From contig DASVDX010000083.1 in the NCBI GenBank assembly GCA_036380875.1, forward strand, positions 1-64,000: DNA of 64,000 nucleotides. Direction: 5' to 3'. A model generated the notes under the pieces. The model worked only from the letters and a program-made list of their open reading frames with translations, was not told where the DNA came from and did not search any database. A program made the translations under genes and the position numbers. Below are positions 48,264 through 57,392 of this stretch, piece after piece. Within the stretch, counting starts at the first letter, position 1. Each line of letters opens with the position of its first letter. This DNA comes from ZC4RG17 sp036380875. GTDB taxonomy: Bacteria; Actinomycetota; Acidimicrobiia; Spongiisociales; ZC4RG35.

Positions 48264-49514
48264 ATGCCCCAGATCATCGTCGAGGGAGGGCAGGCACTCC
48301 ACGGCACGGTCGGCGTCCTCGGCGCCAAGAACGCGGTGCTGAAGGAGATGGCGGCCACTCTCCTCGCCCCCGGACGCCACCGGCTGACGAACGTCCCAGA
48401 CATCCTCGACGTCACGTTGATGTCCGAGGTGCTGAGTCACGTCGGCTGCCACGTCGACCGACGCGACCACGAACTCCACATAGTCGTTCCGGAAGACTTG
48501 AGACCCGAAGCGCCGCTCCACCTGGTTCGCCAGATGCGGGCGTCGATCGTCGTGCTCGGCCCGCTGTTGGCCCGGTGCGGAAACGCCCGTGTCGCCCAGC
48601 CGGGGGGTGACGATCTCGGGGCGCGGCCCATCGACTTCCACCTCGACGGGCTCGAGCGGATGGGGGCATCGTTCGAGCTCATCCACGGCGAGCTAGTGGG
48701 CAGCGTCTCCGATCGCCTCATAGGCGCCGAGGTGGAGCTGCCCTTTCCTTCCGTGGGTGCCACTGAGAACCTGCTGTTCGCTTCCGTTCTCGCCAAGGGC
48801 AACACCACCATCGTCAACGCCGCCCGCGAGCCCGAGATACGGGACCTCGTCCGCCAGCTGCGCGAGATGGGCGCCGACGTCTCGGGGGAGGGCACCGCCA
48901 TCATCCACGTGCGGGGAGTGGACGCTCTCACCCCTGCCATCCACCGAGTGGTCCCCGACCGCCTCGAAGCCGGAACCTATGCCATCGCCGGCGCCATCAC
49001 GGCAGGCGATGTCACGGTCACCGGTTGCATTCCCGACGACTTGCGGATGGAGCTGCGCAAGCTGGAAGAGGCCGGTGTCGGCGTGGAGCGTGGCGACGGA
49101 TGGCTGCGGGTGATCGGGCCCGAGCGGCCGCGGGCCGTCGACTTCGCCACGCTTCCGTTTCCCGGCTTCCACACTGACATGCATCCGCAGATGGTTGCGC
49201 TTCTCGCCGTGGCCGAAGGCACTTCGGTGATCACCGAGAACATCTACGACGCCCGTTTCCGTTACATCGGCGAGCTGAGACGGATGGGCGCCGACATCAC
49301 GACCGAGTGGCAGCACGCCGTCGTGCGCGGGGTGGAACGTCTCTCCGGGTGTCCGGTGCTGGCCCACGACATCCGCGCCGGAGCGGCGGTGGTGCTCGCC
49401 GGGCTCAGAGCCGAGGGCACGACTGTGGTCGACGAGATCCACCACATCGACCGCGGCTACGAAGCGTTCGTCGAGAAGCTCGCTTCGCTCGGGGCGAAGA
49501 TCCGCCGAACGTGA
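48264..49514 (+). CDS. murA: UDP-N-acetylglucosamine 1-carboxyvinyltransferase (Asp variant)
   Basis: 416 aa. First committed step of peptidoglycan synthesis. LGAKNAVLKEMAA N-terminal motif (Lys22), MRASIVVLGPLLAR, and GARPIDFHLDGLERMGA. The residue equal to E. coli Cys115 is Asp116 (QPGGDDLGARP; codon 48609-48611), as in mycobacteria and chlamydiae, which predicts intrinsic fosfomycin resistance. Leaderless ATG 48264. Overlaps the SpoIID-domain gene by 4 nt (GTGA). Confidence 0.95.
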   Translation: MPQIIVEGGQALHGTVGVLGAKNAVLKEMAATLLAPGRHRLTNVPDILDVTLMSEVLSHVGCHVDRRDHELHIVVPEDLRPEAPLHLVRQMRASIVVLGPLLARCGNARVAQPGGDDLGARPIDFHLDGLERMGASFELIHGELVGSVSDRLIGAEVELPFPSVGATENLLFASVLAKGNTTIVNAAREPEIRDLVRQLREMGADVSGEGTAIIHVRGVDALTPAIHRVVPDRLEAGTYAIAGAITAGDVTVTGCIPDDLRMELRKLEEAGVGVERGDGWLRVIGPERPRAVDFATLPFPGFHTDMHPQMVALLAVAEGTSVITENIYDARFRYIGELRRMGADITTEWQHAVVRGVERLSGCPVLAHDIRAGAAVVLAGLRAEGTTVVDEIHHIDRGYEAFVEKLASLGAKIRRT

Positions 49515-51052
49515 TTCGGTGGGCGACTGCGCTGCTGGCGAGCCTCGTCACCATCGTCGCCGCGGCCTCGCCGGTGGCGGCTCAAGAGTCCGACCCGGAG
49601 GTCGTCCGGGCCGGAACGATCGAGGTCGTGCCCGCCGAGGAGGGGTCGGCGGTGTTGGTCAACGGCAGTCGATATGGCGGGAGAGTCCGCGTCAGTGCTC
49701 ACTCGGCGGGACTGGCGATCGTGGAAGACGTTTCTCTCGACCAGTACCTGGCCGGAATCCAGGAGGTGCCCTTCGATTGGGAACCGGAAGCCTTGAAGGC
49801 CCAAGCCATCGCCGCCCGCACCTACCTCGCCTGGACTCTCTCCCGCGGGCGCACCGGGTCGGGACGCGCCTACGACTACGACATCTGCGCCACGGTCGCC
49901 TGCCAGGTCTACGCCGGGCTCGAACCCACTCTCACCGAGAACGGCGAACGCTGGCGGGCCGCGGTCGAAGCCACCGACTCCCAGATCCTCTTGCATGGGG
50001 GTGCTCCCGCTCAGACGTACTACTTCTCGACGAGCGGCGGCCGCACCCGCACGGTGTCGGACGTCTGGTCCGACATCGACCTTCCCTACCTGGTCGGCGT
50101 CGAGTCGCCAGACGAGGACTCTCCGTTCGTCGAGTGGATGTGGCGGCTTCCCCAGCGCCAGATGCAGAGGCTGGCGGAAGCTGCCGGTTTGGTCGACGGG
50201 GAGCTGGTCGAAGTGGTGACGACGACCCGTGGCGACGGCGAGGGACCATGGACAGTGACGTTGCGCTCCTCCGGCGGTGATGAGACCGTGGACACGTGGA
50301 CGCTGAGAGGGATCTTCAACCAGGTCGGCCCAGCCGTCCTCTCTGCGCACCTTCCCGCCCTTCGCCAGGATGGGCCCCGATACCCCCAGACGGTCCTGTC
50401 GCCTTCGTACGAGATGAAGACCTACCGGCTGCCGCTTCTCGAACCAGGCGGGCCTCCGGTCTTGGCGATCCACCAGATCCAAGGCCGCGGATGGGGGCAC
50501 TTGGTCGGGATGAGCCAATACGGAGCTCAGGCCATGGCCGAGCGAGGTGCGACGGCTCCCGAGATCCTGGCCCACTACTACGGGGGCCTGACGCCGGTCG
50601 AGGCTCCCGAGTTCGTCCCCGAACGGGTCGAAGTAGCTCTGGTGCTGGAAGTGGACGACTTCACCCTGGAGGTCACGGGGCCGGTCGATGTGTTCGTCGA
50701 CGGCAGGCCCGCGGCCCGAGCCGAGCTCGGCACGTGGCACATGGCGGCTGACGCCGGATCGATCGAAGTCGAGCTCCCGGCGGGTATCGGTCTTCCGCCT
50801 CGGCTCCGTCCGCGGGCCGTCCAAGTCACCCCCTTCGGGATCGTGCTCCGTCTGGAGCTGACGTCGGCCGCCGAGGTGTCATGGGAGACGAGCCGCCGGG
50901 GCGAAGTGGTCGAAACCCATGGACCGGAGCGGCGTGACGCCGGCTTCTTCACGGTCGCGATCCCGTTGGACCCCACCGCCACCATCCGGCTGAAGGCGGT
51001 CAACGCACACGGTGGCGTCGATGTCGTGCTCGGAAGCGACAGCCCCGGTTAA
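49511..51052 (+). CDS. Secreted SpoIID/LytB-domain protein
   Basis: 513 aa. Signal peptide (ATALLASLVTIVAAASPVAA). SpoIID domain: YLAGIQEVPFDWEPEALKAQ, AIAARTYLAW, TYYFSTSGGRTRTVSDVW and GRGWGHLVGMSQYGAQAMA. Family members cut or bind glycan strands stripped of peptides; in non-sporulating actinobacteria they act in cell-wall turnover. The C-terminal 150 residues are beta-rich and unassigned. Translational coupling to murA supports a peptidoglycan role. Confidence 0.88.
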   Translation: MIRWATALLASLVTIVAAASPVAAQESDPEVVRAGTIEVVPAEEGSAVLVNGSRYGGRVRVSAHSAGLAIVEDVSLDQYLAGIQEVPFDWEPEALKAQAIAARTYLAWTLSRGRTGSGRAYDYDICATVACQVYAGLEPTLTENGERWRAAVEATDSQILLHGGAPAQTYYFSTSGGRTRTVSDVWSDIDLPYLVGVESPDEDSPFVEWMWRLPQRQMQRLAEAAGLVDGELVEVVTTTRGDGEGPWTVTLRSSGGDETVDTWTLRGIFNQVGPAVLSAHLPALRQDGPRYPQTVLSPSYEMKTYRLPLLEPGGPPVLAIHQIQGRGWGHLVGMSQYGAQAMAERGATAPEILAHYYGGLTPVEAPEFVPERVEVALVLEVDDFTLEVTGPVDVFVDGRPAARAELGTWHMAADAGSIEVELPAGIGLPPRLRPRAVQVTPFGIVLRLELTSAAEVSWETSRRGEVVETHGPERRDAGFFTVAIPLDPTATIRLKAVNAHGGVDVVLGSDSPG

Positions 51053-51088
51053 CCTGATGGGAACACGGCCGAGGCCGCGGATGTTGAT

Positions 51089-51391
51089 ATGAACGACATG
51101 GCTGACACCACCACCGAAGAATCGACGCCGGTCCACATCTCCACCACCCAGGACACGGATGGGGAGATCGACATGCAGTTGCTGGAGTCGACGCTCGATT
51201 ACATCCGCCCCGCCATCCAGATGGACGGAGGCGACATCGTCCTCCAGAGCGTCGAGGACGGCGTCGTCACACTCCAGATGGTGGGTGCCTGCGGCGGTTG
51301 TCCCCTGTCGATGATGACGTTGAAGGCGGGCATCGAGCGGATCCTCAAGGATCGGGTCCCCGGTGTAGTCGCCGTCGACGCGGTCGCCTGA
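51089..51391 (+). CDS. NifU C-terminal-domain iron-sulfur scaffold
   Basis: 100 aa. Acidic N-terminal 25 residues, then a NifU C-terminal (Nfu) domain: DYIRPAIQMDGGDIVLQSVE, GACGGCPLSMMTLK with the CxxC that holds a [4Fe-4S] cluster. Probably delivers clusters to Fe-S proteins such as SdhB and WhiB. ATG 51089 or 51098 could start it; no clear ribosome site. Confidence 0.9.
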   Translation: MNDMADTTTEESTPVHISTTQDTDGEIDMQLLESTLDYIRPAIQMDGGDIVLQSVEDGVVTLQMVGACGGCPLSMMTLKAGIERILKDRVPGVVAVDAVA

Positions 51392-51402
51392 CCGACTCTC
51401 GC

Positions 51403-51408
51403 TAGCCT
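51403..51408 (+). promoter_or_regulatory. -10 box of leaderless meaB
   Basis: TAGCCT, exactly 6 nt before GTG 51415, identical in sequence and spacing to the rpiB box. Confidence 0.5.
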
Positions 51409-51414
51409 CTCGGC

Positions 51415-52335
51415 GTGGACCCGACTGACCTGTGGCAACGGGCGCGCCAGGGCGACCGTCGCGCCCTCGCCCGCCTGCTGCGGATCGTTGAAGACCGTCA
51501 GGACGCGGCCCGGGGTGTTCTCGCCGACGCTTGGCGGCTTCGGCCGTCGTCCCACCTGGTCGGCATCACGGGGGCACCCGGGTCGGGAAAGTCCACACTC
51601 ACCAACGCGCTGATAACCACGTGGCGGGCGTTGGACCGCCGCGTGGGGGTGATCGCCGTCGACCCTTCGAGCCCTTTCACGGGCGGGGCGCTGCTCGGAG
51701 ACCGCATCCGGATGCAGGAGCACGTCACGGACCCCGACGTCTTCATCCGTTCGATGTCCAGCCGGGGAAGGCTGGGCGGGCTCGCCGACGCCACCGCCAG
51801 TCTGGTGACACTCCTCTTGGCCGTCCGCTTCGACCCCGTCGTGGTCGAGACGGTCGGCGTCGGCCAGTCGGAAGTGGAGGTGGTCCACCACGCGGACACC
51901 GTGGTGGTCGTCCTCACTCCCGGTTGGGGAGACGGCGTGCAGGCGGACAAGGCCGGGATCCTCGAGATCGGGGACGTGTTCGTCGTCAACAAGGCCGACG
52001 TCTCCTCCACCGGCGAGACCCGTCGCTGGCTGGAGGCGATGCTGGAGATGGCTCCCGACTCCGCCTGGCAGCCGCCCATCATCGACACCGTCGCCACCGA
52101 AGGCGCAGGAATCGACGAGCTCGTCGACGCCATCGACCGTCACCGGCGGCATCTGACGACGAGCGACGAGGGCATGCGCCGACGGGAGCGGCGAGCCCGA
52201 GGCTACGTCGAGGCGGCGGTCGCCGAGGGGATGCGCCGGAAGATGGCGGGACCCGACCTAGACGGAGTGCTGGCCGAGGTGACCAGCGGGGCGCTCGACC
52301 CTTGGACCGCCGCCGACCGACTCCTCGGAGCCTGA
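51415..52335 (+). CDS. meaB: Methylmalonyl-CoA mutase-associated GTPase MeaB/ArgK
   Basis: 306 aa. SIMIBI-class GTPase that loads and protects B12-dependent methylmalonyl-CoA mutase. G1 GITGAPGSGKST (about residue 50-61), VDPSSPFTGGALLGDRIRM, Switch/G3 VVVETVGVGQSE, G4 VVNKAD. The mutase gene is not in this window. Its presence shows the cell uses B12, in line with the riboswitch-controlled uptake operon. Confidence 0.94.
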   Translation: MDPTDLWQRARQGDRRALARLLRIVEDRQDAARGVLADAWRLRPSSHLVGITGAPGSGKSTLTNALITTWRALDRRVGVIAVDPSSPFTGGALLGDRIRMQEHVTDPDVFIRSMSSRGRLGGLADATASLVTLLLAVRFDPVVVETVGVGQSEVEVVHHADTVVVVLTPGWGDGVQADKAGILEIGDVFVVNKADVSSTGETRRWLEAMLEMAPDSAWQPPIIDTVATEGAGIDELVDAIDRHRRHLTTSDEGMRRRERRARGYVEAAVAEGMRRKMAGPDLDGVLAEVTSGALDPWTAADRLLGA

Positions 52336-52339
52336 GGCG

Positions 52340-54982
52340 TCAGACGTCCCGGCGTTCCTGCTTGCCCTTTGAAAGCGCCGCCTGCGCCGCCGCCAGCCGA
52401 GCACCCTCGACCCGGGGCGGGCTGGCGGACACGTAGTCGAGACCTACCTCCATGCAGAAGGCGATCGACGCCGGGTCGCCGCCATGCTCGCCGCACACGC
52501 CGACCACCAGGTTCGGGTTGGCCGCCTTCCCCTCCTCGGTTCCGATCCGGATGAGCCGGCCGACACCGGCGGTGTCGAGGGTCTGGAACGGGTTGAACGG
52601 GAGGATCTGCTGCTCCAGGTAGTCGCCGAGGAACACCCCCTCGGCGTCGTCCCGGCTCAGACCGTAGGTCATCTGTGTGAGGTCGTTCGTGCCGAAGGAG
52701 AAGAAGTCGGCCGACCGGGCGATCTCACCGGCGGTGAGGGCCGCCCGAGGCAACTCGATCATCGTGCCGATAGGTACGTTCAGCTCCAGGCCGGCCTCGG
52801 CACCGACGGCGGCGATCTCTTCCTCGACCATCTCCCGCATTCTCTCCAGTTCGGGCGCCGTGGAGACGAGCGGGATCATGATCTCGAGGTGCGGGTCGCC
52901 ACCGGCCCGGATGCGCCGGACCAGCGCCTGGGCGGCGGCTCCGGCCTGGAGGCGGTACAGCTCGGGGAACATCAGCCCGAGGCGCACACCGCGCAGGCCC
53001 AGCATCGGGTTGTCCTCCTCCCAGCGGGCCACTTCCGACCACATGCGCTGGAGCTCGGCGACCGACCTGCCGGCCCAGACTCGCCGAAGGATCTCGTGCT
53101 CCAGTTCCATCCGATTGGGCAGGAACTCGTGGAGGGGCGGGTCGAGGAGGCGGACGACGACCGGCAGTCCGTCCATCGCCGCGAGGATGCCCTCGAAGTC
53201 GTCGACCTGCTGGCGCTCCAGCCGGTCGAGAGCGTCCTGGCGAACCTCGGGGTCCTTGGAGAGGATGATCGTCTGGACGATCTCCAGGCGCTCGCCCATG
53301 AACATGTGCTCGGTGCGGGCCAGTCCGATGCCTTCGGCGCCGAGTGCCCTCGCCTTGGCGGCGTCCTCGGGGGTGTCGGCGTTGGCCCGGATCCCGATCA
53401 CTCTCACCTCATCGGCCCAGCTGAGCAGTTGGGCCAGCTCCGGTGTCTCTTCCGGTGCTACCAGCGGTACCTGGCCGAGATAGACGGTGCCGTTGGTGCC
53501 GTCGATGGTGATCAGGTCGCCCTCTTTGAAGTCGTGCTCTCCGCACAGGGCGGTTTTGGCCGAGTTGTCGATGACGAGGCCGCTCGCACCGGTGACGGCC
53601 GGCTTGCCCATGCCGCGGGCCACCACGGCGGCGTGGGAGGTCTTGCCGCCCTGGGCGGTGAGGATCCCGGCCGCGGCCGCCATGCCGTGGATGTCGTCGG
53701 GAGTGGTCTCGGGCCGCACGAGGATCACCGGCCCGCCACCGTCGGCGGCCATCTCGACGGCGCGATCGGCGTCGAATGCAACCCGGCCGACGGCGGCGCC
53801 GGGGGAGGCGGCTACGCCGGTCGTGATCGGGACGACGTCGGAGGAGGTGTCGATCTGCGGTCGATGCAGCTGCTCGATCGAGTCGGGGTCGACCCGCATG
53901 ATCGCCTCGTTGCGGTCGATCAGCCCCTCCTCGACCATCTTGACGGCCAACCGGACCGCCGACTGGGCGGTGCGCTTGCCGACCCGGGTCTGGAGGATGT
54001 AGAGCACGCCCTTCTCGATCGTGAACTCGATGTCGAGCATGTCCCGGTAGTGCTGCTCGAGGCGGGCCATGATGTCGAGCAGTTGGGCGTGCGGACCGGG
54101 ATGCATGCTGGCGAGCTCGTCGAGCGTGTACGTGTTGCGGATGCCGGCGACCACGTCCTCGCCCTGGGCTCGAGGGAGGTAGTCGCCGAACGGCTCGGCG
54201 GCGCCGGTGCCAGGATCGCGGGTGAAGCACACGCCGGTCCCGGAATCCTCTCCGAGGTCACCGAACACCATCATCTGCACGTTGCAGGCGGTGCCGAGAT
54301 CGTCGGGGATCCCGTGGATCCGCCGGTAGTCGATGGCCCGGCGGTTGTTCCAGGAGTGGAACACAGCCTCGATGGCGCCCCGTAGCTGCTCGCGGGGGTC
54401 GGAGGGGATCGGCCGGTCGGCGTGCTCACGGATCAAGGCCTTGAAGCGGTTGGCCGCTTCCCGGAGGTCCTCGGCGGTCAAGTCGGCGTCGCTGTCGACG
54501 CCTCGCTTGCCGCGAAGCTCGGAGAGGACGGCCTGGAAATGCCGGTCGGGGACCTCGAGCACGACGTCGCCGTACATCTGCAGGAAACGGCGATACACGT
54601 CCCAGGAGAAATGCGAATCCCCCGACCACTCTTCGAGCACCCGGACGACGTCGTCGTTCGTCCCGAGGTTGAGGACCGTGTCCATCATCCCCGGCATCGA
54701 GAACACGGCGCCGGACCTGACGGACAAGAGGAGAGGCACCGGGCCGGCGCCGAAGGATCGGCCGGTCTTCTCCTCGAGGCGGGCGATGGCGTCGTCCACC
54801 TCTTTCCACATCTCTTCCGGGAGCTCGCCTTCCTTGAGCATCACCCGGCAGGCTTCGGTGGAGATTGTGAACCCGGGCGGCACGGGTAAGCCCAGCTTGG
54901 TCATCTCCGCCAAGCCGGCGCCCTTGCCACCCAGCAGATGCTTGTCGCTCTCAGTGGCGCCGAAATCGAAAACGTAAGGCAC
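52340..54982 (-). CDS. ppdK: Pyruvate, phosphate dikinase
   Basis: 880 aa, the usual bacterial size. Interconverts pyruvate + ATP + Pi and PEP + AMP + PPi. ATP-grasp N-terminal domain (LLGGKGAGLAEMTKLGLPVPPGF), phospho-His in GGKTSHAAVVARGMG, C-terminal PEP/pyruvate TIM barrel with SFGTNDLTQMTYG and the catalytic Cys in GVCGEHGGDP. GTG 54982 with AGGAGAT about 9 nt upstream matches the family start; an ORF from 55057 adds an unlikely leader. The 5' region holds two alternative hairpins. Confidence 0.96.
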   Translation of the reverse strand: MPYVFDFGATESDKHLLGGKGAGLAEMTKLGLPVPPGFTISTEACRVMLKEGELPEEMWKEVDDAIARLEEKTGRSFGAGPVPLLLSVRSGAVFSMPGMMDTVLNLGTNDDVVRVLEEWSGDSHFSWDVYRRFLQMYGDVVLEVPDRHFQAVLSELRGKRGVDSDADLTAEDLREAANRFKALIREHADRPIPSDPREQLRGAIEAVFHSWNNRRAIDYRRIHGIPDDLGTACNVQMMVFGDLGEDSGTGVCFTRDPGTGAAEPFGDYLPRAQGEDVVAGIRNTYTLDELASMHPGPHAQLLDIMARLEQHYRDMLDIEFTIEKGVLYILQTRVGKRTAQSAVRLAVKMVEEGLIDRNEAIMRVDPDSIEQLHRPQIDTSSDVVPITTGVAASPGAAVGRVAFDADRAVEMAADGGGPVILVRPETTPDDIHGMAAAAGILTAQGGKTSHAAVVARGMGKPAVTGASGLVIDNSAKTALCGEHDFKEGDLITIDGTNGTVYLGQVPLVAPEETPELAQLLSWADEVRVIGIRANADTPEDAAKARALGAEGIGLARTEHMFMGERLEIVQTIILSKDPEVRQDALDRLERQQVDDFEGILAAMDGLPVVVRLLDPPLHEFLPNRMELEHEILRRVWAGRSVAELQRMWSEVARWEEDNPMLGLRGVRLGLMFPELYRLQAGAAAQALVRRIRAGGDPHLEIMIPLVSTAPELERMREMVEEEIAAVGAEAGLELNVPIGTMIELPRAALTAGEIARSADFFSFGTNDLTQMTYGLSRDDAEGVFLGDYLEQQILPFNPFQTLDTAGVGRLIRIGTEEGKAANPNLVVGVCGEHGGDPASIAFCMEVGLDYVSASPPRVEGARLAAAQAALSKGKQERRDV

Positions 54983-55069
54983 TGTCGTCCAATCTCCTGA
55001 TCGTTCCCGCCCGAACGCTATCAGACACATCACAGGCCGCCTCCGGGCGAAAGTCACAACACCAGGAGA

Positions 55070-55106
55070 CGGACGACATTGCTCGTCCGGGCGGGAAGGC
55101 CCGGAC
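55070..55106 (-). promoter_or_regulatory. Two mutually exclusive hairpins upstream of ppdK
   Basis: Hairpin A: CGGACGA (55070-55076) with TCGTCCG (55083-55089). Hairpin B: GTCCGGGC (55085-55092) with GCCCGGAC (55099-55106). They share 55085-55089, so only one can form. They lie just after the stop of the membrane-protein gene (55114) and 88 nt before ppdK: either a terminator or an attenuator-like leader. Confidence 0.45.
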
Positions 55107-55113
55107 CTTCAGT

Positions 55114-55512
55114 TCACCGAGGAATTTCGCCGGTTACGGGCGCCGGAGGGCGGGTCTCGTTCCAGGGCTCGCGGCGATTCACCTCTGGGTAACTTTGTTC
55201 GTTTTTCCTGCTGATCGCTTTCACCAGCGCTGCCCCGACGACCAGGCCGATGAGCATCGCCCAGATCATCCGGCGCCGCGACTTGCGGGCGGTGACGAGA
55301 TTGAGGCGCTTGAGGGTGGCGTCGGGGAGCTGCTCCATCTGCTCGCCGAAGCGCTCCACCATCAGCTCCCCTAGCTGACGGGACTCCGTCCCCAGCTTCT
55401 CGAGGAGATCGTCGGCGCCTTCTTTCACCTTCTCGGCTACCGGGCTCATCTGGTCCATCAGCCCGACAGCCGTGGCCCCGAGGGTCTTCAACACGTTCAC
55501 TTGTTCCTCCAT
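55114..55512 (-). CDS. Small membrane protein with helical N-terminal half
   Basis: 132 aa, function unknown. Residues 1-78 are amphipathic and probably helical (GADDLLEKLGTESRQLGELMVERFGEQMEQL). One membrane segment follows (MIWAMLIGLVVGAALVKAI) and a polar, Pro-rich tail. ATG 55512. It lies upstream of ppdK on the same strand with hairpins between. I have no family assignment. Confidence 0.65.
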   Translation of the reverse strand: MEEQVNVLKTLGATAVGLMDQMSPVAEKVKEGADDLLEKLGTESRQLGELMVERFGEQMEQLPDATLKRLNLVTARKSRRRMIWAMLIGLVVGAALVKAISRKNEQSYPEVNRREPWNETRPPAPVTGEIPR

Positions 55513-55583
55513 GTGTCGACGTCTTCGCCCGGGTGGACGCTTAGACCCCTACCCCGAACGTAGTCCGTTCAAAGCGGAGAAGT

Positions 55584-56348
55584 TCAAAACGCCGAGTACC
55601 CGCCGTCTACGACTATCTCAGTTCCCGTCATGTATGCCGAAGCCGGTGAGGCGAGGAAAACGGCGACTCCTTCGAAGTCTTCGGCCGTGCCCCATCGTCG
55701 CAGCGGCACCCGGAAGCGCAACGCATCCTCGAACCGCTCGTTGCCCTGGAGCTCGTCGGTCATCTCGGTGGCGACCCAACCCGGGGCGATCACGTTGACC
55801 CGGATGTTGTGACGGGCGAGGCGCACCGCCAGCGCCCGGGCGAAGGCCGTGGCCGCTCCTTTGGACGCCGAGTAGTGGGGTGCGGTCGGGTTGCCGCGAT
55901 TGGCGGCGATCGACGAGGTGATCACGATCGAACCCGGGGCGTCCCGGGCGATGAGATGGCGGGCGACTTCGCGGGCGACGAGGAACACGCCGCCGACGTT
56001 GACGTCGAACACGTTCTCCAGTTCGGCCAACTCCATCTCCGGGAACGCCACCCCGGAGGTGACCCCGGCGTTGGCGAAGACCGAGTCGACCTTGCCCATC
56101 TGGTCGACCGTTGCTGCCAGAGCGTCGATCACCGATCTCTCGTCGGTCACATCACAAGCGACGGAGATGGCCTCGCCTTTCCCGAGCCCGGACAGCCGCC
56201 CAACGGCCTCGTCGGCCTTCTCGAGGTCACGTGCCCAGATCGCCACCGAAGCATTGGCCCGGGCGAGGCCCCGGGCCAATCCGAACCCGATTCCCCGGTT
56301 GCCGCCGGTGACGATGCTGACGTGTCCGGTCAGATCGAAGAGTTCCAC
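55584..56348 (-). CDS. SDR-family oxidoreductase
   Basis: 254 aa classical short-chain dehydrogenase. Cofactor motif VTGGNRGIGFGLARGLA, NAG as FANAGVTSG, catalytic ITSSIAA plus YSASKGAA (Ser, Tyr, Lys all present), and GWVATEMTDEL. C-terminal TGTEIVVDGGYSAF is typical of FabG-like enzymes. GTG 56348 is 17 nt after the menA stop, so it is probably co-transcribed with menA. Substrate unknown. Confidence 0.87.
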   Translation of the reverse strand: MELFDLTGHVSIVTGGNRGIGFGLARGLARANASVAIWARDLEKADEAVGRLSGLGKGEAISVACDVTDERSVIDALAATVDQMGKVDSVFANAGVTSGVAFPEMELAELENVFDVNVGGVFLVAREVARHLIARDAPGSIVITSSIAANRGNPTAPHYSASKGAATAFARALAVRLARHNIRVNVIAPGWVATEMTDELQGNERFEDALRFRVPLRRWGTAEDFEGVAVFLASPASAYMTGTEIVVDGGYSAF

Positions 56349-56365
56349 CTCGGGGAGCCTAGAGG

Positions 56366-57250
56366 TCAGCCGCCGACCGCGGCGGCCAGGCCGAGAGCGG
56401 CTCCGGTCCAGAGTTCGAGGCGGGCGGTCTGGGACAAGACCGGGATCAGGGCCACGCCTTCGGCACCCGATGAGATCGTCCGGTTGGGGCCGATGGCGAA
56501 CGGCGCCAGGAAGGCGGCGAGTCCTGTCAGGCGGGGGGTGACCCCGGCGATGGCGGCGACAGCCACGACGAGGAACGCTCCGTAGGTGAGCACGGCGTAC
56601 ATCCGCTCCGTGCCCCCCCGACCCAGGACCACGGCCAGGGTGCGTTTTCCCACCCGCGCGTCGGTGTCGATGTCGCGGCGGTTGTTGGCGACGAGGATCG
56701 CCGCGGCCAGCATGCCCATCGGGATGGCCAGGATCCAGGCGCTGAGCGGGGCGGTCATGTCGTGGACGTAGCGGCTGCCCACAGTGGCGACGAGCCCGAA
56801 GAAGACGAAGACAGCCAACTCGCCGAGCGCCCGGTAGCCGTAGGGGAGAGGGCCTCCGACATAGGTCAGCATGGCGATGACAGACGCCACGCCGATCGCC
56901 GCCACCACCCATCCGGCGATGGCGATCAGCCAGATCCCCGCCGCCACAGCGACCGCCACGGCGAGCCAGGTGGCGGTCCACATGGCGCGCGCCGACACCC
57001 GCCCGGAGGCGACCATCCGCGGCGGGCCGACACGGTCGGCGGGGTCGGCGCCCCGGGCGGCGTCGGAGACGTCGTTGGCGAAGTTGGCCGCTACCTGGAT
57101 GGCGAGGGCGCCGACCAGCGCGGCGATGAAGGCGTCGGCTCGGAAGACTCCGTCGCCGATCGCCAACCCCGTGCCGACGAGGACCGGCGAAGCCGCCGCC
57201 GGCAACGTCCGCGGCCTCGCCGCTTCCACCCACGCCTCGAACGTGCTCAT
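56366..57250 (-). CDS. menA: 1,4-dihydroxy-2-naphthoate polyprenyltransferase
   Basis: 294 aa UbiA-family membrane enzyme with about eight hydrophobic segments. First Asp-rich motif NFANDVSDAARGAD (NDxxDxxxD) and second NNRRDIDTDARVGKRTLAV (DxxxD) bind Mg-prenyl diphosphate. Attaches the isoprenoid chain to DHNA in menaquinone synthesis. N-terminal VEAARPRTLPAAASPV matches MenA. menB lies upstream on the same strand. Confidence 0.94.
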   Translation of the reverse strand: MSTFEAWVEAARPRTLPAAASPVLVGTGLAIGDGVFRADAFIAALVGALAIQVAANFANDVSDAARGADPADRVGPPRMVASGRVSARAMWTATWLAVAVAVAAGIWLIAIAGWVVAAIGVASVIAMLTYVGGPLPYGYRALGELAVFVFFGLVATVGSRYVHDMTAPLSAWILAIPMGMLAAAILVANNRRDIDTDARVGKRTLAVVLGRGGTERMYAVLTYGAFLVVAVAAIAGVTPRLTGLAAFLAPFAIGPNRTISSGAEGVALIPVLSQTARLELWTGAALGLAAAVGG

Positions 57251-57270
57251 GGGCTAGGCGCGTGTTGCAA

Positions 57271-57388
57271 GTCGCGAGTGGTAGGTCGCGAGTCGCGAGT
57301 CTCTGAGCAGTCAGCGTCTGCCCACTGCCGTCCGCCGACAGCCGTCGGCCGTCTGCCCACTTCCGGCTTCCGACTTCCGACTTCCGAC
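57271..57388. repeat. Short tandem and dispersed repeats between menB and menA
   Basis: Non-coding 142-bp gap. Contains GTCGCGAGT at 57271, 57285 and 57292; GTCTGCCCAC at 57316 and 57351; and four tandem 7-nt units TTCCG(G/A)C at 57361-57388. Looks like slippage-prone simple sequence; no gene, clear promoter or stable terminator is seen. Confidence 0.7.
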
Positions 57389-57392
57389 TCCA

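Noticed and set aside
57361..57388. CRISPR-like repeats
   Set aside because: Units are 7 nt and tandem with no spacers; no cas genes in the window.
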